A DNA stretch of 46,076 nt from the NCBI GenBank assembly GCA_964636895.1, contig CAZWUW010000011.1, positions 1-46,076 on the forward strand. The letters run 5' to 3'. The notes under the pieces were generated by a model that searched no databases, was not told the DNA's origin, and worked only from the letters and a program-made list of their open reading frames with translations. A program made the translations under genes and the position numbers. Shown here in pieces: positions 32,147-41,247 of this stretch. Origin of the DNA: CAZWUW01 sp964636895 (GTDB taxonomy: Bacteria; Bacillota; Thermincolia; Thermincolales; CAZWUW01). Each line of letters begins with the position of its first letter. Position 1 is the stretch's first letter.

Positions 32147-33349
32147 TTATGTATCAAGCACCGTAGTATCGTCAACAAAAATAACATTTTTAATCCTTCT
32201 GACCCTTGCATACTCATTGACTGCCGCCCAGTCGGCACCTGCCGGATTGACTTCGGCGGTAAACCCGGCACGCCGCAGTTCGGCAGCTTTCTGCAATGCT
32301 CCGGCACTGTGTCCGGGTGCAAATGCAATCAAATAATCATATGCCGGAGCAAACTCACCGTTATTACGTTCCAGGGCCAGCAGCAGCCGCTCCAGACCAA
32401 GGGCAAAGCCGGTTGCCGGCACCGGGTAGGAAAACTGCCCCAGCAGACGGTCGTAGCGCCCGCCCCCGCAGACCGGAAAGCCCAACGCTGTGGTATAGCC
32501 TTCAAAAACAATGCCGGTATAATAATCCAGGCCCCTTAACAACCCCAGGTCATAACTCACATAGTCCGCCAAATTATAGTGAGCCAGCAATTCTTTAATC
32601 CGGACGAGGTTTTGCAAAGCGTTGCGGGATTTCGGGTTAGCCACCAATTCTGTGGCGGCAGCCAGTATTTCAGGCCCGCCATGCATGGCCATCACCTGTA
32701 AAAAGCGGTCCCGGTCAGCCACGGCAACATCGCACTCGGCCAGCAATTCCTGCAGGCCGACAAAATTCTTATTGGCCACCGTGGCTTTAAGCCGTTTGAT
32801 ATCAGCTTCCCGCAATTTCAGTTCTTCCACCAGGCCATTAAAAACATCCACCTGGCCAACGGTGACGCGAAAATTCCGCAGACCGGATTTTTTCATGGCT
32901 TCAACTGCCAAGGCAATCACCTCGGCATCGGCATTTTCTTCCGCCGAGCCAATAAGCTCCACACCGGCCTGGTAAAATTCCCGCTGCCGGCCGGCCTGCG
33001 GATCCTCATAGCTGAAAACATTGGCAATATAAAACAATCGCAGCGGCAGCAGCTCTTCCTTCATGCGGGTTGCTACCAGCCGGGCAATAGGCATAGTCAT
33101 ATCCGGGCGCAGGGTTAAAATATGCCCCTGCCGGTCAAGAAATTTATAAACCTGCTCTTCCTGCTCTATCCCCCGGCCGGCAGCCAAAGCTTCATAGTAT
33201 TCAAAAGTAGGGGTGACCACCTCGCGGTAGCCCCAGCGGTGAAATAATGCCGCTAAAAGGTTTTCCGACTCCCGCTTCCGCCACGCCTCTTCCGGCAGCA
33301 AATCCCTCACCCCGGCAGGGATTTGCTGTTTTAAATGACTCCCGGTCAC
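32147..33349 (-). CDS. hisZ: ATP phosphoribosyltransferase regulatory subunit
   Basis: HisRS-like protein without aminoacylation role, 400 residues, the partner of short HisG. GVRDLLPEEAWRKRESENLL, TPTFEYYEALAAG, LRPDMTMPIARLVATR and LRGLDYYTGIVFEGYT follow the class-II synthetase catalytic fold, and GRYDRLLGQFSYPVPATGFALGLERLL is motif 3. There is no anticodon-binding domain of normal HisRS length. The start is GTG at 33349 with GAGGTGA upstream. It is the first gene of the his operon. Confidence 0.96.
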   Translation of the reverse strand: MTGSHLKQQIPAGVRDLLPEEAWRKRESENLLAALFHRWGYREVVTPTFEYYEALAAGRGIEQEEQVYKFLDRQGHILTLRPDMTMPIARLVATRMKEELLPLRLFYIANVFSYEDPQAGRQREFYQAGVELIGSAEENADAEVIALAVEAMKKSGLRNFRVTVGQVDVFNGLVEELKLREADIKRLKATVANKNFVGLQELLAECDVAVADRDRFLQVMAMHGGPEILAAATELVANPKSRNALQNLVRIKELLAHYNLADYVSYDLGLLRGLDYYTGIVFEGYTTALGFPVCGGGRYDRLLGQFSYPVPATGFALGLERLLLALERNNGEFAPAYDYLIAFAPGHSAGALQKAAELRRAGFTAEVNPAGADWAAVNEYARVRRIKNVIFVDDTTVLDT

Positions 33350-33396
33350 ATTTATTCACCTCGTTAACTATTTAATATGTTAAAGTGTCAAAGTTA

Positions 33397-33425
33397 ATAT
33401 TAGCACAGTCCTTTTTACTTGTCAA
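33397..33425 (-). promoter_or_regulatory. Sigma-A promoter of the his operon
   Basis: Minus strand TTGACA (33420-33425), 17-base spacer, TAATAT (33397-33402). The leader of about 40 bases is too short for a T-box. The -35 box abuts a 17-bp tandem repeat array. Confidence 0.88.
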
Positions 33426-33493
33426 TTGCTCTCTTAGCCGCCTTGCTCTCTTAGCCGCCTTGCTCTCTTAGCCTCTATGCTCTCTTAGCCTCT
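33426..33493. repeat. Four 17-bp tandem repeats upstream of the his promoter
   Basis: Units TTGCTCTCTTAGCCGCC at 33426-33442 and 33443-33459 are identical. Units at 33460-33476 and 33477-33493 differ at a few bases (ending CCTCT). They lie directly upstream of the -35 box. Confidence 0.88.
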
Positions 33494-33522
33494 TGGCCAT
33501 CCTGTCCTCATCCAGGCTCAGA

Positions 33523-33553
33523 CAAAAAAATCTCCACCAATACATGGCAGAGA
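33523..33553 (-). terminator. Intrinsic terminator after the yerC-like gene
   Basis: Minus strand CTCTGCCA, a 5-base loop, TGGTGGAG (two wobble pairs), then ATTTTTTTG. It insulates the his operon from the upstream unit. Confidence 0.7.
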
Positions 33554-33571
33554 GGGGATAACTTTATTTAT

Positions 33572-33865
33572 TTATTTTTTAAGCTTCGCCAAAACAAGCT
33601 TATAACCATCTGCGCCAAAATTCAGGCAACGCTTCACCCGGCTGATAGTAGCCGTACTGGCCCCAGTTTTTTCGGCAATTTCACTGTAAGTCAAATCAGC
33701 TTCCAGCATTTTGGCCACTTCCAACCGCTGGGCCATAGATTTTAATTCGGCTACAGTACAGATGTCTTCAAAAAACCGGTAACACTCTTCGGTTGTTTCC
33801 AGGCTCTGAACAGCCTCAAAAAGTCTGTCCAGCCCGGCATCCTTTAGACGGTTATCATAAGCCAA
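33572..33865 (-). CDS. YerC/TrpR-family DNA-binding regulator
   Basis: A 97-residue helical protein of the YerC/YecD (TrpR-like) family. ICTVAELKSMAQRLEVAKML is the family's first block, and LTYSEIAEKTGASTATISRVKRCLNFG is a TrpR-type helix-turn-helix. The start is TTG at 33865 with GGGGGA upstream. It is the last gene before the his promoter, but a terminator separates them; it could repress his genes, which is inference from position only. No ligand can be assigned. Confidence 0.92.
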   Translation of the reverse strand: MAYDNRLKDAGLDRLFEAVQSLETTEECYRFFEDICTVAELKSMAQRLEVAKMLEADLTYSEIAEKTGASTATISRVKRCLNFGADGYKLVLAKLKK

Positions 33866-33941
33866 GGCAAATCCCCCGCATTCACTTACTTAATGTGCTA
33901 CATATTCGGCACCGGCAGACGAAATCCTGCCACCCAGGGTT

Positions 33942-34078
33942 AAATATTGTTCATTTTGCCAGCTTCTTCAGCTTCTTCAGCTTCTTCAGCTTCTTCAGCT
34001 GCTGTTTGACTTAACACGGATTTCCTCAACCAAACTACTGTTTTGCTGAGTTACCTGATTCAACTGGCTTACTTCTTG
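33942..34078 (-). pseudogene. Remnant of a methyl-accepting chemotaxis protein C-terminus
   Basis: Directly after the cheB stop the minus strand encodes QEVSQLNQVTQQNSSLVEEI, close to the MNQVTQQNASLVEEI segment of the intact MCP upstream. The reading then hits a stop; in another frame it continues as TAAEEAEEAEE and ends GKMNNI-stop. There is no start codon or ribosome site. It is best read as a decayed, frameshifted 3' end of a second MCP gene. Confidence 0.75.
33961..34000. repeat. 9-bp repeat (AGCTTCTTC) x 4.4
   Basis: Four perfect copies of AGCTTCTTC plus AGCT lie inside the MCP remnant. On the minus strand they encode EEA triplets, so a coiled-coil codon run seems to have expanded by slippage. 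Confidence 0.92.
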
Positions 34079-34082
34079 CCAA

Positions 34083-35126
34083 CTATATCAACTGCCGTAT
34101 CTTAGCAGCAATTTGGTCCAACGCTACAATATAATCTACAGCCCCGGCTTCAATAGCCCTCTTTGGCATACCAAATACCATACAGGATTCCTGACTTTGG
34201 GCTATGGTAGCCGCCCCGGCCCGTTTCATCCGCAGCAGCCCGCTGGCCCCGTCGTCCCCCATCCCGGTCATGATTACCCCCACCGCTTCCGGACCGATTT
34301 TTTCAGCGACTGAGACAAATGTTTTATTCACATTGGGCTTATATATATCCTCTGCTGCACAATCCTTTACCTGTATAAACACCGCGCCGTCATGCTTTTC
34401 CACCAACATGTTGCATCCTCCCGGGGCCACATAGATATTGCCGGGCACTACCGGCTGCCCATCGGCAGCTTCCCATGATTTCCAGCCGTTAATTAAACCC
34501 AGTTGGGTGGCAAAGGAATTAGTAAAGCCAGGCGGCATATGCAGGGTTATTAAAACACTGTACCCGGCGGGCCTGAGTTTACTGATAACCCTGCGTACCG
34601 CCACCACACCGCCGGTTGAAGCACCGATGGCCACAATTTTTCGCCCCGCAGACCGCCTGACGGCAACCCCGTTTCCCAACTCATCGCCGTTCTCCCCGGG
34701 CGTAAATTTTCCGGCCGTATGCAAATTCACGTTGGCGGCATTTTTTACTTTAGCAATGATTTCAGTTTTCAATTCATTTAAATATCCCGGCGTTTTACCC
34801 TCCGGTTTGGCAATAAAATCCACCGCCCCCATTTCCAATGCCCGAAGTGTAGTCTCACGGCCTTTTTGGGTCCACGAGCTGATCATAACTACCGGAATAG
34901 GATATGACTTCATCAGTTTCTGTAAAAATGTTAACCCGTCCATTCTGGGCATTTCCACATCCAGCGTAATTACATCCGGAGGGTCACGCATGATTTTCTG
35001 CATTGCAAAAATCGGGTCAATGGCGGTACCCACTACCTCTATTTCGTCGTCGGCAGCCAGTATTTGACTAAGCATTTGCCTGAACATGGCGGAATCATCA
35101 ACAATAAGTACCTTAATCATCGACAT
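34083..35126 (-). CDS. cheB: Chemotaxis response regulator / protein-glutamate methylesterase
   Basis: Removes methyl groups from MCPs and deamidates receptor glutamines; 347 residues. N-terminal receiver domain with Asp10/Asp11, phospho-acceptor Asp56 (VITLDVEMP) and a linker (about 125-160). The C-terminal esterase has Ser in GASTGG, His in LITLHMPPGF and Asp in MTGMGDDGASG, the catalytic triad. ATG 35126 has GGAGG 6 bases upstream and overlaps the cheR end by 14 bases. It is the last intact gene of the che operon. Confidence 0.98.
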   Translation of the reverse strand: MSMIKVLIVDDSAMFRQMLSQILAADDEIEVVGTAIDPIFAMQKIMRDPPDVITLDVEMPRMDGLTFLQKLMKSYPIPVVMISSWTQKGRETTLRALEMGAVDFIAKPEGKTPGYLNELKTEIIAKVKNAANVNLHTAGKFTPGENGDELGNGVAVRRSAGRKIVAIGASTGGVVAVRRVISKLRPAGYSVLITLHMPPGFTNSFATQLGLINGWKSWEAADGQPVVPGNIYVAPGGCNMLVEKHDGAVFIQVKDCAAEDIYKPNVNKTFVSVAEKIGPEAVGVIMTGMGDDGASGLLRMKRAGAATIAQSQESCMVFGMPKRAIEAGAVDYIVALDQIAAKIRQLI

Positions 35127-35964
35127 TACTTGCCTCCGTCTTCATATAAACTGTATGCTCCCTGGGTGTCCAACTGCCAATAGCGTAGTCATGAGTGTTC
35201 AGCGACTCCGAATGCCCCAAAAACAAACAACCGCCACCATGTATTTTTCTGTAAAATTTTTTTATGGCCCTGTTTTTAGTTTGCTGATCAAAATATATAA
35301 ACACATTACGGCAAAAAACAAAATCAAACTGCCCGCCTACCGGAAAATCAAGGGTGCCGTCGGCCAGGTTAAGCTGACCAAAACTGATTTTACGCTGTAA
35401 TATTTCTTTGACCTTAAACAACCCTTTATTTGCTCCCTGACCCATTTTAAAATACTTTTTGAGCAGCTCGTAAGGGATTTCGTCAACTTCCTCCCACTTG
35501 TAAACCCCACTTACCGCCTGCTGCAATACTTCAGTATTAATATCCGAGGCCAGGATTTTAAAATCTCCGACATGGCGCTCAAAAAATTCGTTCAGGGCAA
35601 TAGCAATGGAATAAGGTTCCTGCCCGGACGAACAGCCTGCCGACCATATTTTAAGAGTTTTGCTTGATTTGGACCCGGCCAGATATTGCGGAAGATAATT
35701 CTGCAAAAAATCAAAATGGTGAGACTCTCGGAAAAATTTAGTCACATTGGTGGTAATCAGGTTAAACATAATGGCTCTTTCTTCGGCATTCAACCGTGTC
35801 ATTTTGATATACCGGGCAAAATCTGTGCAGGCGATTTGTTTTAACCGCTTAGCAAGCCGTGATTGCACCATAACTTTCTTATGCGCCGAGAGTTTTATCC
35901 CGGTTTGCTCATAAACCATCCGGCAAATAATCTCAAACTCGCTTTCCTGCAGCGGTGCCGGCAT
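35113..35964 (-). CDS. cheR: Chemotaxis protein methyltransferase
   Basis: SAM-dependent methylation of receptor glutamates; 283 residues. An N-terminal helical domain (SEFEIICRMVYEQTGIKLS) precedes the Rossmann domain with KIWSAGCSSGQEPYSIAI (SAM site), ASDINTEVLQQA and FVFCRNVFIYFD. I start at ATG 35964 because GGAAGGA lies 6 bases upstream; the longer frame to 35988 overlaps cheD and lacks a ribosome site. Cytoplasmic, acting on receptor arrays. Confidence 0.97.
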   Translation of the reverse strand: MPAPLQESEFEIICRMVYEQTGIKLSAHKKVMVQSRLAKRLKQIACTDFARYIKMTRLNAEERAIMFNLITTNVTKFFRESHHFDFLQNYLPQYLAGSKSSKTLKIWSAGCSSGQEPYSIAIALNEFFERHVGDFKILASDINTEVLQQAVSGVYKWEEVDEIPYELLKKYFKMGQGANKGLFKVKEILQRKISFGQLNLADGTLDFPVGGQFDFVFCRNVFIYFDQQTKNRAIKKFYRKIHGGGCLFLGHSESLNTHDYAIGSWTPREHTVYMKTEASNVDD

Positions 35965-35980
35965 AAAATATCCTTCCACC

Positions 35981-36490
35981 CTAATCACCTTTTCCGTTAA
36001 AATCAGCTATTCGTTTCAATAATACCTCTTTGGTCTGACTAAAGAAAAACAATTTGCGTCCCCAACTGCCACCCAAATCTTCAGCAATGATCGGTATGGC
36101 TAAATTTTCCAGATAAATTTTGGTAAAATCCGTGTTAGAACTGGCAATATCCATGGAAAAGTGTTCTACTATCCGCCCACCGCCAAAAACCTTGGCTTTA
36201 AGATTATTCCTGCGGGCACCGGCTTTAACCATATCTTTAACCAGCAGATCAATGGCACAAGTTCCGTATTTGGCATCATTGACAGGAGCGGAATGATGAT
36301 GAGCAAATCTTCCGGGCAGCATAAAATGGTTCATGCCTATGACCCCGCTTAGGTCATCAATTAAACATACTGCCACACAGGAACCTAACAGAGTGGTCAA
36401 CACTACATCCGGCTCCTGTGTAGCTAAATACTCTCCGGCCATCAACTCATAGGTGACACAGTTTAGTTTGGCATGATATGTTTTTTTCAT
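35981..36490 (-). CDS. cheD: Chemoreceptor glutamine deamidase CheD
   Basis: Deamidates receptor glutamines and, in Bacillus, works with CheC. About 169 residues with catalytic Cys in TLLGSCVAVCL, His in GMNHFMLPG and the KVFGGG block. No cheC gene lies in this operon, so its usual partner must be elsewhere or absent. The ATG at 36490 lies just after the cheW stop with a weak GGAT-type site; the longer frame to 36541 overlaps cheW. Confidence 0.95.
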   Translation of the reverse strand: MKKTYHAKLNCVTYELMAGEYLATQEPDVVLTTLLGSCVAVCLIDDLSGVIGMNHFMLPGRFAHHHSAPVNDAKYGTCAIDLLVKDMVKAGARRNNLKAKVFGGGRIVEHFSMDIASSNTDFTKIYLENLAIPIIAEDLGGSWGRKLFFFSQTKEVLLKRIADFNGKGD

Positions 36491-36494
36491 AGTT

Positions 36495-37037
36495 CTATCC
36501 GGCCGCCTTGCCAATTTGCTGTACTTGTTTAAATTCTTCAAAAGACAATACTTTATCCGGTTCCAGCAGTAAAATCAGCCGGTCGTCAATTTTGCCCATC
36601 GCTTTTAAGTATTCCGCCTTTAAATCACGGATGAAATCTTCATCCGCTGCCTGAATAGTGCTTGCCGGCAGACTGACAATATCATAAACCCGGTCCACAA
36701 TTAACCCCATAGTCTTCCCTTTGATTTCCAAAACAATGATTACCGTAAAATTGTCATACTCCTTAGTCATTAAACCAAATTTGGCACGCATATCAATAAG
36801 CGGAATTATTTTACCCCGAAAATTTATGACCCCCTGAATAATCCGGTTCGCGTTAGGCACTTTGGTAGGCTTCTGGTACCTGATAATTTCCTGAACCAGC
36901 AGAACTTCAATACCATACTCTTCTTCATCCAGATTAAATGATACATATTGGTTATCGGTGCCAAAACTGGTTAGCTGCTGGTTCAAAATATTCATAGTAT
37001 TGTCTTCCCGCTCAGAAAACTGATTATTATCACCCAT
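36495..37037 (-). CDS. cheW: Chemotaxis coupling protein CheW
   Basis: SH3-like adaptor linking receptors to CheA; 180 residues. Residues 30-175 give the CheW fold: YVSFNLDEEEYGIEVLLVQEIIRYQKPTKVPNA, GVINFRGKIIPLIDMRAKFG, and a C-terminal helix. The N-terminal 28 residues are a polar extension. The ATG at 37037 has GGAGGGAAGG upstream. It lies between the MCP and cheD with short gaps. Confidence 0.96.
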   Translation of the reverse strand: MGDNNQFSEREDNTMNILNQQLTSFGTDNQYVSFNLDEEEYGIEVLLVQEIIRYQKPTKVPNANRIIQGVINFRGKIIPLIDMRAKFGLMTKEYDNFTVIIVLEIKGKTMGLIVDRVYDIVSLPASTIQAADEDFIRDLKAEYLKAMGKIDDRLILLLEPDKVLSFEEFKQVQQIGKAAG

Positions 37038-37049
37038 TTACCTTCCCTC

Positions 37050-38759
37050 CTAAAACTTTTCAAAATCAGTTTCATCGAATTGTGCTTGCTGCTTTTCAGA
37101 AGGCTTATTAACTTTTGCGGGTTTGAAGGAATTCCCGGGCAAACCTATATAGCTATTTTTATTAACTTTATTTGCGGTTTTGGCTTCCCGGTTTAAACCG
37201 GCGGCGGCATCCTTGAGCTTAAACTTGCCCACCAGGGCGGACAACTCTTCCGCTTCATTGCTGACAGCTTCACTGGAGCCGGCGATCTCTTCCACCAGGG
37301 AGGCATTTTGTTGGGTCACCTGGTTCATTTGTTCCACGGCGGTGCGGATGTCATCAGAGGCGGTAGATTGCTCCCGCATGGAAGCAGCAATTTCCATAAT
37401 CACATTGGTGGTCTGCTGGGTGTTGTCAACAATTTCATTTAACACCCCGGCCGTATCTACCATCAGCTCATTTCCCCGCGCTACTTTACTGATACTCTCC
37501 TTGATCAGCCCTTCAATTTCCTTGGCAGATTCGGCGGTCCGGCCGGCCAGGTTCCGCACCTCGGCGGCCACCACGGCAAAACCGCGGCCCTGCTCACCGG
37601 CTCTGGCCGCCTCTACAGCCGCGTTTAAAGCCAATAGATTGGTCTGAAAAGCAATATCATTGACTTTGGCTATAATTTCGGCGATTTCCTGACTGCCCTG
37701 GGTGATTTCTTCCATGGCCTTATGTAATTCCTTTACTACCGCCTCTCCCCGGCGCACTTTATCCAGGGTGGCCCTGGAATTACTGTCCGCCTCATTGGAA
37801 TTATCGCTGGATTTCTGCAGTGACGCGGTTACTTCTTCAATGGTGGATGAAATCTCCTGTAAGGATGAGGCCTGTTCCTCGGTCCGCTGTGAAAGGTCCT
37901 GATTGCCCAAAGAGGTTTCATTAGCCGAAATGGCTACCATATCGGCAGATTGCTTTACCTGGCTGATTATTTCATGCAGCTTGTCCAGAAAAGCGTTGAA
38001 CCGGTCTGCCAACTCGCCGATTTCATCTTTGGACTTGACTACAATCCGTTTAGTCAGGTCACCCCCGCTTTCTGCCATGTCTTTGAGCATTTCAACCATC
38101 TGATTAACAGGCCTGGTAATGCTGAAGGAAATATAAAATCCTATTAATAAGCTTAAAACGAGGGCTATAACAATAATAATTATAGTAAGGTTTTGCGTAT
38201 CTTTATAATCCTTTTGAGAATTTGTTACCGCAGCATAAGCTTGCTTTTCGTTAAAATCCCGCAAGACCCGCAGATCCTGGTTTGTATCGTAAAAAACTGT
38301 CTCGGCAGCTCCGTTTAATAGTTTTAAAGCCTCATTAAACTTGCCGGCCAAGGCTAATTTTCTAAGTTCATCATCTTCAGCAAAATACAGTTTTAGGTCC
38401 CCGGTAAATTCTTCATACAGTTTTTTGCTCTCCGCCGAGTTCATCAGTTTGCCTAATCTGACGTTTGTCTTATCTTTTGACACCTTTAACTCATCTAATT
38501 TCTTTATATGATTATTCATTGCGGCCCGGTCTCCGGTCAAACCACTAAAAATAACCTGTACCTGATACCGCCGGTAATCAGATAATAATGTTGTCAAATC
38601 ACCGTTCAATTCAGCTGTTATCAACCCGCCTTTACCTAACTGGTCAACATCCTCGGCCATTTTTGCCCCTAAATTAAGGCCCATATATGCAACAACACCC
38701 ATAAATATCAGTACTATTAAGAAGCTGCCAATTAATTTGATTTTTAAAGACACTTTCAT
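37050..38759 (-). CDS. Methyl-accepting chemotaxis protein with four-helix-bundle sensor
   Basis: Membrane chemoreceptor of 569 residues. TM1 at about 8-29, an extracytoplasmic four-helix-bundle (4HB_MCP) domain at about 30-185, TM2 at about 190-212, HAMP at 213-265, then the signalling coiled coil. The tip DIAFQTNLLALNAAVEAARAGEQGRGFAVVAAEVRNLA is canonical. The C-terminus ends DETDFEKF without a CheR-tethering pentapeptide. ATG 38759 with GAAAGGAAG. It lies between cheA and cheW, so it is probably the dedicated receptor of this array; the ligand is unknown. Confidence 0.97.
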   Translation of the reverse strand: MKVSLKIKLIGSFLIVLIFMGVVAYMGLNLGAKMAEDVDQLGKGGLITAELNGDLTTLLSDYRRYQVQVIFSGLTGDRAAMNNHIKKLDELKVSKDKTNVRLGKLMNSAESKKLYEEFTGDLKLYFAEDDELRKLALAGKFNEALKLLNGAAETVFYDTNQDLRVLRDFNEKQAYAAVTNSQKDYKDTQNLTIIIIVIALVLSLLIGFYISFSITRPVNQMVEMLKDMAESGGDLTKRIVVKSKDEIGELADRFNAFLDKLHEIISQVKQSADMVAISANETSLGNQDLSQRTEEQASSLQEISSTIEEVTASLQKSSDNSNEADSNSRATLDKVRRGEAVVKELHKAMEEITQGSQEIAEIIAKVNDIAFQTNLLALNAAVEAARAGEQGRGFAVVAAEVRNLAGRTAESAKEIEGLIKESISKVARGNELMVDTAGVLNEIVDNTQQTTNVIMEIAASMREQSTASDDIRTAVEQMNQVTQQNASLVEEIAGSSEAVSNEAEELSALVGKFKLKDAAAGLNREAKTANKVNKNSYIGLPGNSFKPAKVNKPSEKQQAQFDETDFEKF

Positions 38760-38776
38760 AAATAGTCACTTCCTTT

Positions 38777-40855
38777 CTATCTTCCGGCCATTTTAATCAA
38801 AGTGGGCACATCCAAAATTACCGCAACCCTCCCATCACCCAGAATCGTTGCTCCGGCCACGCCATCCACCTGCCGGTAATTCTCTTTCAGGCTTTTGGTA
38901 ACTACTTGCTCCTGACCAAGAATATCGTCCACCAGCAAAGCCATTTTCTTCTTAGCATCCTTGATAATTACCAGCAGCCCTTCAGTTGGCAGTTCTTCAT
39001 AAGCCGGAATACCCAGCAGACGGTACAGTGGTGCCACCGGGATATACTCATCCCGCATCCGGACGACTATGCCGGCGCCTTCAACCGTCTTTATATCCTT
39101 TGGAGTGGCTTTAATAAATTCCACAATAGAGGTAAGTGGAATAATAAACTTTTCATCACCCACGGTCACCATCATGCCGTCAATAATTGCCAGGGTCAAA
39201 GGTAATTTAATAAAAAACCTGGTGCCCCGGTTTTTTTGTGATTCGACATCAATGGAACCCCGTAATGACTGAATATTGGTCGCTACCACATCTAAACCGA
39301 CACCCCGGCCGGAAATATTAGAGATTTCTTCAGCCGTGGAAAAACCCGGCAGCATAATCAATTTCTGCATCTCGGGCAGCGTTAATTTTTGGTGCTCATC
39401 AATCAGACCTTTCTCAACAGCCTTGTTGAAGATTTTTTTACCGTCCAAGCCTTTACCATCGTCACTTACTTCAATAGTAATACTGCCTTCCTGGTGATAG
39501 GCGTTCAACCAAATGGTGCCGGTTCGCGGTTTACCCAAAGCCACCCGCTCTTCCGGCATTTCAATACCATGGTCAATCGAATTCCGGATCATATGTTTTA
39601 AAGGGTCGGTAATCTGTTCAATCACCCGTTTATCCAGCTCGGTTTCCTGTCCGCTGAGTTCCAGCCGGATTTCTTTACCCTTTTCGGCTGCCGTGTCCCT
39701 AACCATGCGCTGAAATCTGGTAAAAGTGCTGCCTACCGGGATCATGCTGGTTTTCATAACCTCTTCCTGCAGCCGGCGGATAATCTTGTCAACTTCCTGA
39801 AAAACATTAAACACTTCAACATCTACCTGACTCTGTTTACTAACCAATTCCTTTACCCGGGACTGACTGATTACCAGTTCGGCGACAAAATTCAATACAT
39901 TCTCCAGGCGCCTGGTATCAACCCTGATGGTGGTAACCTGTTCCTCTTCCCGGGCATTTTTTTGTTTGACAATCACAGCATCAACTTGTTTAGAACCTAC
40001 TTTGGCCTCTTCTACCAGGATTTCCCCAATTCGTTTCTGCTTCTGCAAAGATTCCTTTAATAACTTCTCATCAATCATACCGTCATCCACCAGTAATTCC
40101 CCGGTCAGCTTCTGTGCTATTTCGAAGGCATTTTGTTTATTGGTTATATCCGTAATTTTTATATCATTGTCATCCAGGATAAACACAAAAATATCCTGGA
40201 TTTCCAACAAAGTGCATGCGGTCTCCAACACAATTAACCAGGTCAGGTACATGTTATACGGTTCCAGTTCATCTATTTGCGGCAGCTTGGAAAAATTAAG
40301 ATTAACCTCCAACAGCTCCCCTTTTTCATGCAGGTCTTTAAGAAAACGCAGCGGGTCATGCCCGCTCTCCAAAAAGTCAGTTTTAAAAAGCAAAGAAATT
40401 TTAAATACCGACTTATTGGGTGCCGCAAATGTATCTTTTCCGCAGTCAGACTTACTAATCGCAGGTTTTTCCCGGTTTTCCGCAACAATAAAAAAAGCTA
40501 ATTGTTCCTTCAGCTCAGCAGCCATGTCATCAGCAATTTCCTCGCCGGCGGCAGTCATTTCCACCATCCGGTTTAACATATCCATGCTCCTGAACACGGT
40601 ATCAAAACACTCTTTGGACATCGGTTCAGCTGTAGCTCGCACCTGATCTAAAACATCTTCCAAACGGTGCGCCAGTGTACTGACAGTATCCAACCCAATC
40701 AGACCGGCGCTGCCTTTAATGGTATGGGCCGCCCGGAAAACACGCTTAATAATCTCCGTGTCACCAGGGTTTTTTTCCATCTCCAGCAAATCATCCTCCA
40801 GGTGCTGTAAAATTTCCCTGCTCTCTTCCAGAAAAACCCCGACTAACTCTTCCAC
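38777..40855 (-). CDS. cheA: Chemotaxis histidine kinase CheA
   Basis: Central kinase of the array, 692 residues. HPt domain with phospho-His44 (AAHTIKGSAG), a middle region (about 150-290) replacing the usual P2 domain and carrying an EILVEEAKV segment, dimerisation helices (TIRVDTRRLENVLNFVAELV), an HATPase domain (MIRNSIDHGIEMPEER, DDGKGLDGKKI, GRGVGLDVV) and a C-terminal CheW-like domain ending at DVPTLIKMAG. The start is GTG at 40855 with GGAGGTGAGG. It lies 11 bases after the cheY-like gene. Confidence 0.98.
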   Translation of the reverse strand: MEELVGVFLEESREILQHLEDDLLEMEKNPGDTEIIKRVFRAAHTIKGSAGLIGLDTVSTLAHRLEDVLDQVRATAEPMSKECFDTVFRSMDMLNRMVEMTAAGEEIADDMAAELKEQLAFFIVAENREKPAISKSDCGKDTFAAPNKSVFKISLLFKTDFLESGHDPLRFLKDLHEKGELLEVNLNFSKLPQIDELEPYNMYLTWLIVLETACTLLEIQDIFVFILDDNDIKITDITNKQNAFEIAQKLTGELLVDDGMIDEKLLKESLQKQKRIGEILVEEAKVGSKQVDAVIVKQKNAREEEQVTTIRVDTRRLENVLNFVAELVISQSRVKELVSKQSQVDVEVFNVFQEVDKIIRRLQEEVMKTSMIPVGSTFTRFQRMVRDTAAEKGKEIRLELSGQETELDKRVIEQITDPLKHMIRNSIDHGIEMPEERVALGKPRTGTIWLNAYHQEGSITIEVSDDGKGLDGKKIFNKAVEKGLIDEHQKLTLPEMQKLIMLPGFSTAEEISNISGRGVGLDVVATNIQSLRGSIDVESQKNRGTRFFIKLPLTLAIIDGMMVTVGDEKFIIPLTSIVEFIKATPKDIKTVEGAGIVVRMRDEYIPVAPLYRLLGIPAYEELPTEGLLVIIKDAKKKMALLVDDILGQEQVVTKSLKENYRQVDGVAGATILGDGRVAVILDVPTLIKMAGR

Positions 40856-40866
40856 AGCCTCACCTC

Positions 40867-41244
40867 CTATTTAACAAACCGCTGCACTACCCCAATTAAT
40901 TGCTCAGGCTGGTAAGGCTTAACAATCCACCCGGCTGCACCGGCCTTCTTCCCCTCCATTTTCAGAGCATCCTGAGACTCGGTAGTAAGAATTAAAATAG
41001 GAATAAATTTTGTAGTAATATTTTCTTTTGCCTTGGTGATAAATTCCAATCCACCCATATTAGGCATATTTACATCCGTAATAATTAAATCAGGCTTCTT
41101 GCCGCTGGCAGTCCGGTCATTCAGTTTTTTCAGGCCGTCTAACCCGTCGTCAGCGGTAAAAACCTCGTAACCGTTGTTTTTTAACAAGTATTCCATAGAC
41201 ATGCGTACCGTTCTGGAATCATCGACTACCATTACACAACCCAT
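40867..41244 (-). CDS. CheY-like single-domain response regulator
   Basis: A 125-residue receiver with no output domain. Asp8/Asp9, phospho-acceptor Asp57 (IITDVNMPNMGG), the Thr of TTES and the Lys of VKPY are all present, so it should be phosphorylated by the next gene's CheA. It could control flagellar motors, twitching or another output; the window has no motor genes to decide. The gap to the upstream STAS gene is 3 bases. Confidence 0.96.
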   Translation of the reverse strand: MGCVMVVDDSRTVRMSMEYLLKNNGYEVFTADDGLDGLKKLNDRTASGKKPDLIITDVNMPNMGGLEFITKAKENITTKFIPILILTTESQDALKMEGKKAGAAGWIVKPYQPEQLIGVVQRFVK

Positions 41245-41247
41245 ATT

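Noticed and set aside
33350..33396. T-box or his leader-peptide attenuator
   Set aside because: The leader is about 40 bases with no His codon run, no T-box sequence and no terminator.
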